Shown: positions 23,421 through 33,687 of the stretch, piece by piece
Numbering within the stretch: position 1 is the first letter of the stretch
Layout: each line of letters begins with the position of its first letter
Assembly: GCA_002633005.1 (NCBI GenBank)
Contig: NMRA01000003.1
Location: 542,696 to 606,695, forward strand
Length of the DNA: 64,000 nucleotides
From: Phoronis australis
Lineage: Eukaryota; Phoronida; Phoronidae
Direction: 5' to 3'
Position numbers and translations under genes: made by a program
Notes under the pieces: model-generated
Databases searched by the model: none
What the model was told of the DNA's origin: nothing
The model's input: the letters and a program-made list of their open reading frames with translations, nothing else

Positions 23421-23648
23421 TCAGCGCATGTACGCTAAGCGTGTTGACCCTAAGTCTGACATGGCATTGGTGTAACCCAATGATTTTAGGCGATCGTTTT
23501 GCCGTAGTAGTACCCTGTTGCCACAATTCATAACATCGCGGGGTCTCACAAAATATCGACTGTTCTTTTGTCTATTCCGAGCGTCTTTTGAAAGTCTTTC
23601 CAAAATCTCTTCATAAACGTTTTGAGTTAAAGCGATTGTTCTTGTCAT
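23421..23648 (-). CDS. Small unrecognised ORF/exon (75 aa)
   Basis: The frame runs from ATG at 23648 to TGA at 23421, with an acceptor-like AAATTTAG 13 bases upstream. Basic, helical residues (QNVYEEILERLSKDARNRQK) are followed by NCGNRVLLRQND and a C-terminus LGSTRLAYMR that looks selected. It lies between two exons of the - strand armadillo-like gene but its phase does not fit them, so it is either the 3' exon of a separate or alternative transcript or a stand-alone small gene. Confidence 0.4.
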   Translation of the reverse strand: MTRTIALTQNVYEEILERLSKDARNRQKNSRYFVRPRDVMNCGNRVLLRQNDRLKSLGYTNAMSDLGSTRLAYMR

Positions 23649-23801
23649 TCTCCCACAACATCTAAATTTGAATCTCTCATGAGAACTCCTGATACTCCGC
23701 TTCTAAAATTCGTCACCTATATGATCTCAAGCGTCACAATTTACTATCCAGTCTATTGGCACCTGACAACGTACTGTCTAGTATATGTTATACTTTGAGC
23801 C

Positions 23802-23957
23802 TATGACCACATGTGTGTATTATATATATATGTCAGTTGGTTTTTCAGACCCCCAATCGTGATTATGACTTCCGTCTCGATCAATTTTGGAATCTGAAAA
23901 CCAACTGAACACATTGGCTCCGATCTGTGGAAGTCAGTAACTGTATTATGTGGTCAC
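23802..23957. repeat. Nested inverted repeat (MITE relic)
   Basis: Inner arms AGTTGGTTTTTCAGA / TCTGAAAACCAACT lie within outer arms GACCACAT / ATGTGGTC. A TA dinucleotide run is at about 23819-23830. Non-coding. Confidence 0.55.
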
Positions 23958-24186
23958 AATTAGTTTTCTTCATAGCATAAGGTAGACCCACATGAGTGTA
24001 TTCTGGGCGCTGTCTGAAATTGTTTAAGTCTTCGACTGCATCTCGGGACAAGGATTCGAAATTATTAGACTATAAACGCGTTACGTACGTCACTTAATTG
24101 ATTTGAGTAGAAATTTACTAGAGTACACATGTTAACCCCGGGCACTGAATTCTTATGGTTGCGTGAAATTTCATGGTGTTGCTTAC

Positions 24187-24465
24187 CGTGAATTTTGCGT
24201 ATGAGCACAATATCGGAACAGAGAATACAGAGAAGGTAAGAAATCCATCTGGCTATTATAGGATGTGTCGGATGAACAAGATATGAACACAAGAACTCTA
24301 TAGTTTCTTTCTCGTTGTAAGCGCGTCTGTTGTCCTTGTGAATAGATAGCAAAGACAATGCTTTGAGAATTTCCACTTTTGCCCTGGCGCTTGAATCCTG
24401 CTGCGACATGAAATCCATGATGTGTGGAATTTGTTTTCCAGCAAGGCTGCTCATGGCAGGACCAC
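24187..24465 (-). CDS. Unrecognised helical/armadillo-like protein, internal exon
   Basis: Acceptor TTGCTTGTGAACAG and donor CACG|GTAAGC. It continues in frame from the exon at 25942 (join Y-F-S-G-P-A-M). The peptide is made of paired hydrophobic helices: GKQIPHIMDFMSQQ, then VEILKALSLLSIHKDNRRAY, then TIEFLCSYLVHP and IIARWISYLLCILCSD. This pattern of short helices with a HPxxxxRxxxxxLL-like turn is typical of armadillo/HEAT folds. I cannot name the family. Confidence 0.7.
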
Positions 24466-25235
24466 CTGTTCACAAGCAAACATACATGTACATGTAGTGG
24501 TATGGCCATTATTTGCAGCTTTCGGCGCGATCGCACATATTTCGGTAATAAGACAACCAGTTGTAGGTCCAATGTTTGTCTCTGGCATACCGAAATACAA
24601 ATTTAGGCGTATGCACCAATTACATGCGAGTAAAACCATGAAGGAGCAAGTATTTCAAGTAGTACGTGGGTGAAGATTGATTTATTCCTTACAAAAGTGT
24701 GACATGCTGATGCACGGCCGCTATATGGAAAGTAAGCCTACGTATTAGGAGTACATGTAGATAAAAGACATAAGGGCACACTTGCGCATACACAAAAATA
24801 TCATCGCCTGCTTTCCAGTGGCGCAGCTCACGGTACTTAGCAAATATGAAAGAGGTACCAATATCTGACTACTATAGTACTATGCACTTAAGAGTGATAC
24901 CAAAATGGATATCTGCCTGTGTCTATATTGTAGGGTTGGCCCCTGGGGACCAAGTGGGGACAGCAGATGTTAGAGGCACCAGCCATAACTGATTTAAAAT
25001 GGAGAATCGTGCCCAACTGAGCACCGCATGTCCCATGTCAAAATTCCAGGGTGAAAAGGTTCGGCAGAAAACCAAAGGTATCTCCAAAATTAAGCTATCT
25101 CAAACATTCGAGGTCATTCTAAATCAATTCCATTTTATGATTCAATGCATGCAAACGAATACTAACTATTAAATGACACGTGACATAAGAAAATATTATA
25201 CACTGTAGTCAGGGCTAGCCAAAAACCCGCCAAAT

Positions 25236-25291
25236 ATCTCACTCACGTAAACTTAACATCTCACCCACGTAAACTTAACATCTCACCCACG
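25236..25291 (+). repeat. 22 bp tandem repeat, 2.5 copies
   Basis: Unit ATCTCACCCACGTAAACTTAAC, with starts near 25236, 25258 and 25280. Confidence 0.8.
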
Positions 25292-25469
25292 GAATTCTTT
25301 GAAATGTTTTGTTCAATTATATATTTGAAATGCCGGCCAAAGTTGATTTAAATTTAACAATTGTGCCACTCTGAACATCGAACGAAAAGTCGAACTCTGG
25401 AAAGTGCTCGCAAGAAACTTAAAAATGATCCAGCAAAACTGAGCTGGCTAAAACATTTGAGGTATCTTC

Positions 25470-25890
25470 GGGGTATACCACTTGTCTCGGGATATGACGA
25501 CAGCTTCGCAGCTGCAAAATTTGCTCTGAAATTCGGTTTGCTGGTATCAAAATTCTAAAAACTAATAAAGAAGTGAAACCAGTTCCGATAATGTGTTGTG
25601 GCGGGCACGCAACCTTGTGAAAGAGGAACAGTTGATTGAAGAATGGGTGAAAAAAGAAACTTGAAATATATCATGGCGCCGAAAGCCGATGCAAATATCG
25701 TACCACAGTTTTTGCAGCAGAACACCAACATTTCCAGCACCGGCAAATAATTAAGTTTACTCAAGAAAGAGTGTAGATTTTAATGACACTAATTTTCTGT
25801 CAGATTTTATCTGGTCAGTTTTGTACCCACATAGGCGTCAAGTTGTAGGCCTATATTTAGTAGGCCTACACAGCTTTGTACCAAAGCTAC
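25470..25890 (+). mobile_element. Dispersed repeat R1, copy 2 (partial)
   Basis: It matches the 3250-3665 part of copy 1: GACAGCTTCGCAG, GAAACCAGTTCCGATAAT, AGTTGATTGAAGAATG and the terminal hairpin region. Here the hairpin arms read GTAGGCCTA / TAGGCCTAC instead of the AAGCTGTATA pair of copy 1. Confidence 0.65.
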
Positions 25891-25941
25891 TTTGCACCAA
25901 GCCGCTAAACTTAATGATCAAATCTGAGCTCTTAAACTTAC

Positions 25942-26177
25942 TGAAATATGAATTCAACGAAAGACATCTGACAGCCTCCAAGCGACCTTCTTCTGATTCC
26001 GAAAATGGGTTTGCAATAACTTGGACTTGTTTGTAAATTTCGCGTATTATTTCATCAGTGATGTCGACATGCTCTCCCGCAGACAAGTCTTTCAAACTTC
26101 TTAAACCGTCTGTTGGCGTCAAAAGCCTTCTAACCACGTTCATCTCTGATATTTGAAATAGTAACGTGTGTGCTGCG
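25942..26177 (-). CDS. Unrecognised helical/armadillo-like protein, first visible exon
   Basis: Acceptor GTTTATTTACAG and donor TTCA|GTAAGT. The open frame reads AAHTLLFQISEMNVVRRLLT at its start, typical of an armadillo-type helix pair, then an acidic stretch and YKQVQVIANPFSESEEGRLE. It leaves phase 1, matching the exon at 24187. It begins in phase 2, so at least one upstream exon is missing from what I can see. The 26.7-31 kb side is filled by transposons, which may separate it from its 5' exons. Confidence 0.6.
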
Positions 26178-26739
26178 CTGTAAATAAACCACGTGCAACT
26201 TCATGCGATGTGGCGCGTGAAAAACGCTCTTGTGGACATGACTTCCATTACGCGTATTTCTCAACCTGTGACTGCTACTCCTGTTTCGCAGAAATCGTCA
26301 TATTGCTCAACCGAAACAAGCATGTCGAATCTTGATCTGTATGAAGATACAGTTGGCTCAATGGAAAGTAGGTTCAATATTGGACAAAACTACCTGTGTA
26401 GCATGGGCGAAACTAGTGGAGTGTGAGAACAATTTGCTTCGACGTCCTCTCATTTGTAAGATTCATGTACGTATTTACGTCAGCATTAGGGAGTAAGTGA
26501 ATGCTTAAGCCTGGACCACCTACATGTCTGATCTGACCCATTATGAGCATTTTGATCCATTATGTCCATTTTGACCCACCATGTCCTTTTCAAACTGGTC
26601 AAAACAGAAGTGCAGCTTTGCATCGATATAGGTAAAAATGGGCAAAAATAAAATCTGAAACAAAGCTAATGTACTCATGCTTAAGTTATCTAACGGTGAT
26701 AAAATTGCCGTTCTGTCGTTTTTCTACTGATTAAGTTGT

Positions 26740-26995
26740 GGAGTTTTCTTGGCGTCAGCATGAAATAACTTGGACGCCATTGATTAGCCAATTTCTTTTT
26801 TCGCCGATTCTTCAATCAACTGTTCTACCACAAGGTTTGCGTACACAACAAATTATCGTAATTGTTTTCCCTTCGTTATAAGTTTTTAGTATTTTAATAC
26901 CATCAAACTGAATTTCGGACAAGCAAAATTTGCTTCGGTGAAACTGTCCGGCATCATCTCTAAAAAGACGTCGCAAAAATTTAGCAGTTGGAGAG
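26740..26995 (-). mobile_element. Dispersed repeat R1, inverted partial copy
   Basis: The complement matches R1 landmarks: GTTGATTGAAGAATCGGCG, a GATAATTTGTTGTG segment, and the CGACGTCTTTTTAGAGATGA equivalent. Its opposite orientation to the neighbouring copies gives local inverted repeats. Confidence 0.55.
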
Positions 26996-27141
26996 TGCTC
27001 ATGTCAAATTATAAGCCAACCAGCTAACTGTATGAAGACTATCGTCAAAATGTAGCTAGGTACCACTGTGTGTTAATCTTCTATAGACCCCGAATTGCCG
27101 CGGGTAGTTCTGCTCGTCACCTTGTATCAACATGTAAACTT

Positions 27142-28050
27142 CAGTGGCGGATCTAGGATATCACAAGGGGGGGGCAACTTTTTGTTCGGCTGTAAGCATT
27201 TGCGCAAACTGAACCACGATTGTAGATGCGCATAGCACCGAANNNNNNNNNNNNNNNNNNNNNNNNNNNNNNNNNNNNNNNNNNNNNNNNNNNNNNNNNN
27301 NNNNNNNNNNNNNNNNNNNNNNNNNNNNNNNNNNNNNNNNNNNNNNNNNNNNNNNNNNNNNNNNNNNNNNNNNNNNNNNNNNNNNNNNNNNNNNNNNNNN
27401 NNNNNNNNNNNNNNNNNNNNNNNNNNNNNNNNNNNNNNNNNNNNNNNNNNNNACGTTTTATATTTTGTGCCATCAATTCTTAACAAATTTGTCGTATTTG
27501 AAATAGTCTTCAAATGCCCAAAAGACCAAATCCATTTTTCGTGTTGGCAATAATGACGGGATTGCTTTGGAAACCGTCTTAAGATAAGGTTTGACAAAGA
27601 GAGTATTGCGAGTTTCTGAGTGATTCACTAAGGCTTCGATTAAAATTCACATCTTACCAGCAGCTTCTGTTTTTTCATCGCCACTCAGGTTCCATTTTCT
27701 TTAAAAAATGAAGTAAATTTTTTTCATTGTACAGTTGAGCAGACGACGGAAACGGAGTCGTAGTGCACAGCGCCGCTGCCGGTCGCCTAGGATATCGCGG
27801 GAGATTCTATACTAAGCCATAGTTCCGTTACGAACGCGCCGTGTTCCGAATTTGACACTTGAAATTGGATTTGAGCCCCCCCCCAACACTAAAACTGCAC
27901 ACATTTAAGTCTTTTTTCATCCGTATAATTTTAATTACCGGGGTTAATTAATAAACTCAACATTTCCCTACGGTCTTACTGTTTTATTTTTTTGCGGCAG
28001 CCAAGGGGGGGGGCCGGGCCCCCTGGCCTCCCCCCCTAAATCCGCCTATG
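27142..28050. mobile_element. Nested DNA transposon with CAGTGGCGGATC-type ends
   Basis: The left end is CAGTGGCGGATCTAGG; the right end is CCTAAATCCGCCTATG, its imperfect inverse. A 5 bp direct repeat AACTT flanks it (27137-27141 and 28051-28055). It interrupts R1: joining the flanks restores the R1 order seen near 3040. Poly-G and poly-C tracts lie just inside the ends. A 210 N gap hides part of the interior. Confidence 0.75.
27243..27452. other. Assembly gap (N run)
   Basis: 210 N bases inside the nested transposon. Confidence 0.99.
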
Positions 28051-28844
28051 AACTTAAAGACCGGACGGGGTGCATGCAAAATCAAGGAATCAACCGACAC
28101 TCACCTTGCCCGTTACAGCCGTTTAAGTGAAAAACTATCTAATAAACGTCATTTTCTTGAGTAATACTCCGCCTTTTCTAACAAAGAAAAACTACGCCGT
28201 CGTTTCGAAAACAGTACGCTAATGACACGCGCACGCGCCATTTCCTAAATTTTGCGACATCTCTCGGGAGATGATGATAGCTTGGCAGCAACAAAATTTC
28301 TTCAGAAATTCGGTTTGCTGGTATCGAAATTCTAAAAACTTACAATGAAACGAAACCATGTCCAATAATTTGTCGTGACGTGTACGCAATCATCTTGAAA
28401 GAACAACAGTTGATTGAAGAATCGGCGAAAAAAGAAACTGACCAATAGGTGACGCAATATTTCATGGCGCGGAAAGCCAACGCAGAAGATCGCTCCACAA
28501 CTTTACCAGCTGAATAACAGTAGAAAGCCAATTTTCCAAAACCAGAATTAATTACTCAAATAACTGTGTAGTTTTTAATGACATTAATTTTTAGTCATAT
28601 TTTAGCTGGTCAGTTTTTACCCACATCGATGTAAAGCGGTATATTTAGTATACACTTTTGTACCAAGGCAAACGTTAAACGAGCTTACTGTTTTCAAGTT
28701 GACGACAAACTTTTCTTTGCCACAGAAGTTGGAACGCGATAACGGGTAAGAGGGGTGACGGTTTCGCCTGCAACCCCGTCGTTCGCTAGCTCTATACGTT
28801 GATATGAGTGCCACATCGAGGTGACGAACGGTAGTAACTGGGCG

Positions 28845-29139
28845 CAGTGGCTGATCTACGATACCATAAGGGGGGCCCAAGATGTTGCCTCAAAGAATTG
28901 GGCAAAGCGCGATTGTTGCGGGGGCTGGCTATGTTGGCCCTGGTGTACCCAAATACCCAAATTCTATCGGAGGACTAAAAAAAGAACGGGAACACGGTTC
29001 CGCCGCGCTCTGCCCCCCTCCACCCCCAATGCCATTCCAAACTGGTGGCACTCGATATTTCTTCACGCTGCCGCTGTTTAATTTCCTTGCACCAGCCAAG
29101 GGGGGCGGGCCCTCTGGGCCCCCCTAAATCTGCCTACAG
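28845..29139. mobile_element. Second nested copy of the CAGTGGCGGATC family (short)
   Basis: The left end is CAGTGGCTGATCTACG; the right end carries CCCCCCTAAATCTGCCTAC, with G and C tracts inside the ends as in 27142-28050. Target duplication is unclear. The Pro/Gly-rich open frame within it is an effect of the homopolymer tracts. Confidence 0.6.
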
Positions 29140-29229
29140 CGCGGTATGAAGTTTCGAGGTCTATGTGAAGTTAACATACAGTGGGTTTTAGCTACATTTT
29201 GACGCTAATCTTCATGCAGCTGGCTGGCT

Positions 29230-29520
29230 GACTAGTTCTAATCCACCTTAGGGAAATATAATTCATTTTAATAATAAGCCAGAGTATCAAAGCCGCCTTA
29301 ACGGGTAGAAATTGATTTCAAGGGCAAAAATTCAACGCAATCGATCAAAACGAATGAAACTGTTCTAATCCACCTTTGTAACATATAAATGATTTTATGT
29401 TCGAAACTTGGACTGAATAAGAATCACGCGTCGCAAGCTCGTTTCCTGAGATTTGAGACCAAACAAATGTATCAAAACCGACTTAACGAGTTAAAATTGA
29501 ATTCAAGGGCGAAAATGGAT
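29230..29520 (+). repeat. Diverged two-copy tandem repeat
   Basis: GTTCTAATCCACCTT begins both copies (near 29234 and 29360). Each later carries an AAA(G/C)CGxCTTAACG segment and AAATTGATTTCAAGGGC or a close variant. No gene. Confidence 0.5.
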
Positions 29521-30054
29521 CTAACAAGCAAAAATAACACAGTAATGGGCTAAATGGACATGATTGGTAGAAATAGACATAATGAGCTAAAATAGAATAA
29601 TGTACAAAATAGGTCACGACACATGTCAGACCTAATAGCCTTTGGTTCTTGCAGGACTTTTGCTTCAAGGACCTAGGAGTCGAGATTGTTAATGTTTATT
29701 TAGTTAACAAATCTCATGCAACATAACATGCCAGCCATCATCAACCGGTATAATTTACATGATTTATTATCACTTCAGCCATAATAATTGATCAAAAGAG
29801 GTTTTTCATCAAAGACGATAATCGTGACGATCAGACTGATATCTAGTCAGCTATCTATCTGTGCGCAGTGGGCCTATGACCGAACGTTAAAACACAGATA
29901 GTGAACGACGTGGGTAAATTAAAATTTGGAAATTTATGCAAAGGTCGATTTTTCAGGTCGCCGAAACTATTTGCGGTTTTCGCGCAACAAAATATGCATC
30001 AAAATGTAGCGCACCCAACGGTGCGTTAGTTATTGCAACTTCGACATTCAAATG

Positions 30055-30870
30055 CCTTCTACCTTGTCCGTTACAGCTGTTTAAAAGAAACACAATTTCA
30101 TCGTGAACGTCATCATCTTACGTCACTTTTTGTACAAAAAAGTCGGAATACAGATTTCGGTTTCGGTGGTAATAAAATACTCTAAATATCTAACTTCCGG
30201 TTATGTCTTGTTACGTGAATCGTGCGCAGTCTTGAGAAAAAAACAACAATGAGTTCAACTATCCACGAAAACAGAAACTGGCCAAGAGGTAGTGCTCAAC
30301 TTCAACGGCGCTCAAAGTTGGCGCATATGATTGCTCCACAAACCAAAAGATTGTTTAGAACTCTAGATAGAAAAATGTCCAAATCTAGCAAACTTCGGAA
30401 CATTGTATTTCAGAATTGGCTGACTGGATTCATACGAAACTTTCAGGCACCATCCTCAATGCATTGTTTTCCAAAATGATATTAGGAATTACTCTTAAAA
30501 CGTACTTTTTTGTATGAGAGATTATCAAAAATAGGACTTTTATCACCGTTATGAAAAAATAAAACGAAAGCGAAATGTTAATTTAGAAAACTGTAACACA
30601 CCGTTTTTGAGATTTGATTTTGAACACTTATATGACACAAAATATGGCCATGTTATTGATGCTATTGTTTTGCTGTAGAAGTGCCTTTCTTTTTTGGCTA
30701 AATTTTACTTAAATGTGACCCAATGGATGACAGATTGGTATAAAGTCAAACATCAAATTTTCTAGGCTTTCTACTTACAGAAAATATCTACTTTTATTAA
30801 GTTAAAATCTATACTTTTGTAGATATTTTGCAAAATACGTAGACTGATAGATAAAATCCTACACGGCTTT
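30055..30870 (+). repeat. Diverged R1-related repeat continuing into the 13.4 kb repeat family
   Basis: 30065-30130 resembles R1 (CCTTGTCCGTTACAGCTGTTTAA and an AACGTCAT segment). 30355-30860 is the collinear partner of 13365-13860. If both belong to one element, R1 is related to a larger transposon. No intact coding frame is seen. Confidence 0.4.
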
Positions 30871-31241
30871 GAAACGCGCTCCTTTACCGGCATTAACCAA
30901 ATTAGCGTACCCAATGAAGAGTGTATGATGACATTGACTTTATACAAAATTTTGTTTCGCCCACTCTTTACCCAGATCGTTCGAAAGCTACTTATAATAT
31001 TTATACAGCTTTGCCTCAAGGATAACTAATATAAGACTGATGACCATTTATCATCTGAATCTGATATGAGCTCACGTCAAGTAACTAATGATGGGGTGAT
31101 ATCTGGTAACATACGCGGAGATCTCATCAAAGCGTTGGAAGCTCTGGAAGCCAACAACTGGGACAAAGACTGAACTAATATCTATTGTAGTTTAGGCTAA
31201 GAATTAACGGCTAATTACATACACATGGTTTGTTTTTCAAG

Positions 31242-31351
31242 ATCGAGAACATTCGCCTTTAGAGCAGCATATTAAAACGCTGAGGTTGTTAAGGAATGAA
31301 GTAAAGGACATGCGCCGACGAGTGCGTGACGTAGAAGCCTCGGTATCGTCT
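31242..31351 (+). CDS. Small two-pass membrane protein, coiled-coil exon
   Basis: Acceptor GTTTTTCAAG and donor TCGTCT|GTAAGT. It encodes a charged helix (HIKTLRLLRNEVKDMRRRVR, then DVEASVSS) that could form a coiled coil. It enters in phase 1 and leaves in phase 0, which fits the exon at 33541. Just upstream (about 31049-31175) an open stretch ends EALEANNWDKD in the matching frame, but has no GT at the expected boundary. A GT donor earlier in that stretch (TATCTG|GTAACA) also fits the phase. No family is recognised. Confidence 0.5.
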
Positions 31352-31380
31352 GTAAGTCCAGCTGGATATATTTTGGTTGT

Positions 31381-31560
31381 AGTTCTGGGGCCCGTTCCAA
31401 GAAAATTGACTTAGCTAAGACAAATTTAAATTTTAGTCAATTTTAAAATAAAACTTAAATTTGTCTTCTTAAGTCCGTTCAAAGAAAGAAATTTAAAGTT
31501 TGACTTACGTTTTGTCTTTAGTTTGACTAACTTACCGGATGTGGAAGTTTCAAAGTTTGG
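31381..31560 (+). repeat. Dispersed repeat, inverted partner of 34789-34961
   Basis: AGTTCTGGGGCCCGTT... to ...CCGGATGTGGAAGTTTCAAA, with rich AAACTTAAATTTGTCTT text between. The complement is found at 34789-34961 over nearly its whole length. Confidence 0.7.
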
Positions 31561-31865
31561 AGGTTAGTGAAACAAACCTTAGACTGTTTCATGAAAAGTG
31601 CATCTTACTTCAGACAGACATTCGGTCTTACATTCCCATTTCACAACTACCAAATAAATGTTTAGTTATGTAATAATTAAAGGAAAGATATAAATTAAGC
31701 AATTGGATAAAGTACATTGCTCTGGCCAAGGCAATGAAAATTTCAGATAGTCCGATTAATGATGGAGCCAGCAGCATGCACGACTTTGCACCGGATCGGA
31801 TTGATACGCGATGGACAAAAGATGCATTACTCTCCAGAGAGACATCAGTTCTTGATGTAGAACAC

Positions 31866-32503
31866 AGAAGAATTATATGCTGACCAGCAAATCAAACAGA
31901 TTTATACCCATGCCTTTTAAACTGTTGCTCCAACCTCATTTGAAAGTTTTTAAGTATTATCACATTCATAAAAAAGTTTACACAAAACATTTTTTAAAGA
32001 AAATGAAAATAGTCCAAAACTACAAATGCTCATTTTGCGGAGTGGTAGAAACTTTTAATCACTTGTTTTTGGGATGTGATGAGCATATACTTTCTTTTTG
32101 GAATAAATTACAAATTTGGATTTCAAACGTCGTTGGAGATAACCTGTTACTGGCTGAAAAGCGTATCCTGCTATTTGCATAGGTTGGAGATCATGGCTAC
32201 GAAATTAATCACGTATTAACGTTAGCTCAGTACTTTATATATACTTGTTCGAAGTCTTCATGTATTTTTGTACTTCAGAGGTTTCGCCCAATTTTATTTG
32301 ACACTGTCAAGACATGAAAAAGTATGAAATCTAGAGAATTACCCCCTGACTTGCTGGGATTTTTGAAACCCTTATACATTGAGTATAAATTCAAGCAGAG
32401 CTGGAATGTGTGAATGTTAGAGTGAATGTGTTTGTGTTTGTTTACTTTTCTACTGTATTCCATTGTTAATATTAGTTTATGCAAATAAACTTAAAAAAAA
32501 AAA
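31866..32503 (+). mobile_element. 5'-truncated LINE (non-LTR retrotransposon) remnant
   Basis: The ORF 31877-32182 has the zinc-binding motif typical of the reverse transcriptase C-terminus (zf-RVT): CSFCGVVETFNHLFLGC, then a SFWNKLQIWI helix. About 300 bases of 3' UTR follow, ending in AATAAACTT and a run of A at about 32491-32501. This is the usual layout of a truncated LINE 3' end inserted in sense. Reverse transcriptase motifs are absent. It lies in an intron of the small membrane protein gene. Confidence 0.75.
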
Positions 32504-33540
32504 TAATTAGAATATCACCGTCTGGAAATATTTCGTGCATTTTTCCCTAATAAATGACAATTACAGGTATATTCCCAGATACGTAAATCTTTTGCTTATT
32601 TGAGTTTAAATCATTTTCGAAAATAGTTGTGTGGAGCGCAAGACCGGCCATCCGTCTGTTATAAGTCTCTTTCGTCTATGGTCTATACTTTCATGAAACG
32701 GGCCCCTGATATTTATGTGTGTATTTGAACGTTTTTTCAAATGAAAACAAATTCTTGTTGACATGAGTGACACCATCTGGAACTCCTCGCGAATTTTGGT
32801 TGCCTCTAATTATCATATCTGCGCATGTGGGAATTTCAGTCATAACAGCAAAGGGGTTTAGGAGGGTTAAAAATAGTGGGTATCGGCCTAGCAGGTTTCA
32901 AAAAATGTACACAACCTCATTTTCAATCCGTGTTCTACCTCTTGGAATATTGTTATTTGACATTTTAATTGGTTATCACAGCGGCACTCGACGGTACTCT
33001 CCATTTTGAAAGTCTTACGAGTTTCGGTTCGACTTAAGTTTGCACATGCGCACATGTGAAACACCTCCGAGGACATTTGAGTCCACTAAAATAACCGAGG
33101 TATTCCGGATGGAATAACGCACATCACTTTTCTCGGAAAATGGAGAAAGTTGAGCACGGAATACAAAGACACTGCTACTCACTAGACACGACTTCCGTCA
33201 GGATCCAACTGCCAGAGCCTCTTGTAGCACTTGTAGTCTGTGGCTTATATGCTTTTTTGAGATAGACGAGTAATTTCCATTGCACCGCCAACTTCAGTTT
33301 CTACATGCGTCGCAATTTTTCTTATTGTGACTGGAGAGGAAATTATGGCTGATAAAACGAAATTAACCCCAATGAGAAATTTATAATAACTTAGTAGTTC
33401 TTACAGATATAAGTTCAAACAAGTTCAAACATTAGCCCTGCTATGTACTTAAGCGTTTTCAAAATCGTTCGGTCGGTATATTGAACAGCATTTCGAAATC
33501 TTGACCATCCTCACAGTGATAATTACTCTCAACTTTGCAG

Positions 33541-33687
33541 ATGTTGTATGTGGTACGGTTTGTTATGGAGTTTTACGAGAGTTTCAAGAATTTCTTGTTC
33601 CTCGCGGTACCTGTGATGCTGGCTTTTCTCGTAGAGCATTTTCCCGACACTTCACATCACTTCCCAGAGCACAGTGAGAACATTCAG
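33541..33687 (+). CDS. Small two-pass membrane protein, first transmembrane exon
   Basis: Acceptor CTCTCAACTTTGCAG and donor CATTCAG|GTACGG; 49 codons, phase 0 on both sides. The sequence has an amphipathic start (MLYVVRFVMEFYESFKN), a hydrophobic segment (FLFLAVPVMLAFLVEHF), then a His-rich loop (HHFPEHSENIQ). The first ATG could also start a shorter isoform. It joins cleanly to the exon at 35049. Confidence 0.65.

Larger units (their letters stand above)
27010..29225 (+). mobile_element. Dispersed repeat R1, full-length copy with two nested insertions
   Basis: The left end contains CAGCTAACTGTATGAAGACT and ATCGTCAAAATGTAGCT. The right end (about 29160-29225) is its inverted copy, with AGCTACATTTTGACGCTAAT, so R1 has terminal inverted repeats. 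Removing the insertions at 27142-28050 and 28845-29139 leaves about 1 kb that aligns with copy 1 at 2893-3670. No transposase ORF is seen, so it is probably non-autonomous. Confidence 0.65.

Noticed and set aside
25236-25291. Short regular repeats as a CRISPR-like array
   Set aside because: Only 2.5 head-to-tail 22 bp copies without spacers, in animal DNA.
26193-26426. 77-residue + strand ORF facing the armadillo-like gene
   Set aside because: No domain, no poly(A) signal or splice partner noted; possible but unsupported.
28821-29127. Pro/Gly-rich ORFs on the plus strand
   Set aside because: They cover a small transposon with G and C homopolymer tracts at its ends; not conserved in the related copy.
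31746-31863. Open stretch with coding-like text before the LINE remnant
   Set aside because: Its phase does not fit the neighbouring exons of the membrane protein gene and no good donor is present.
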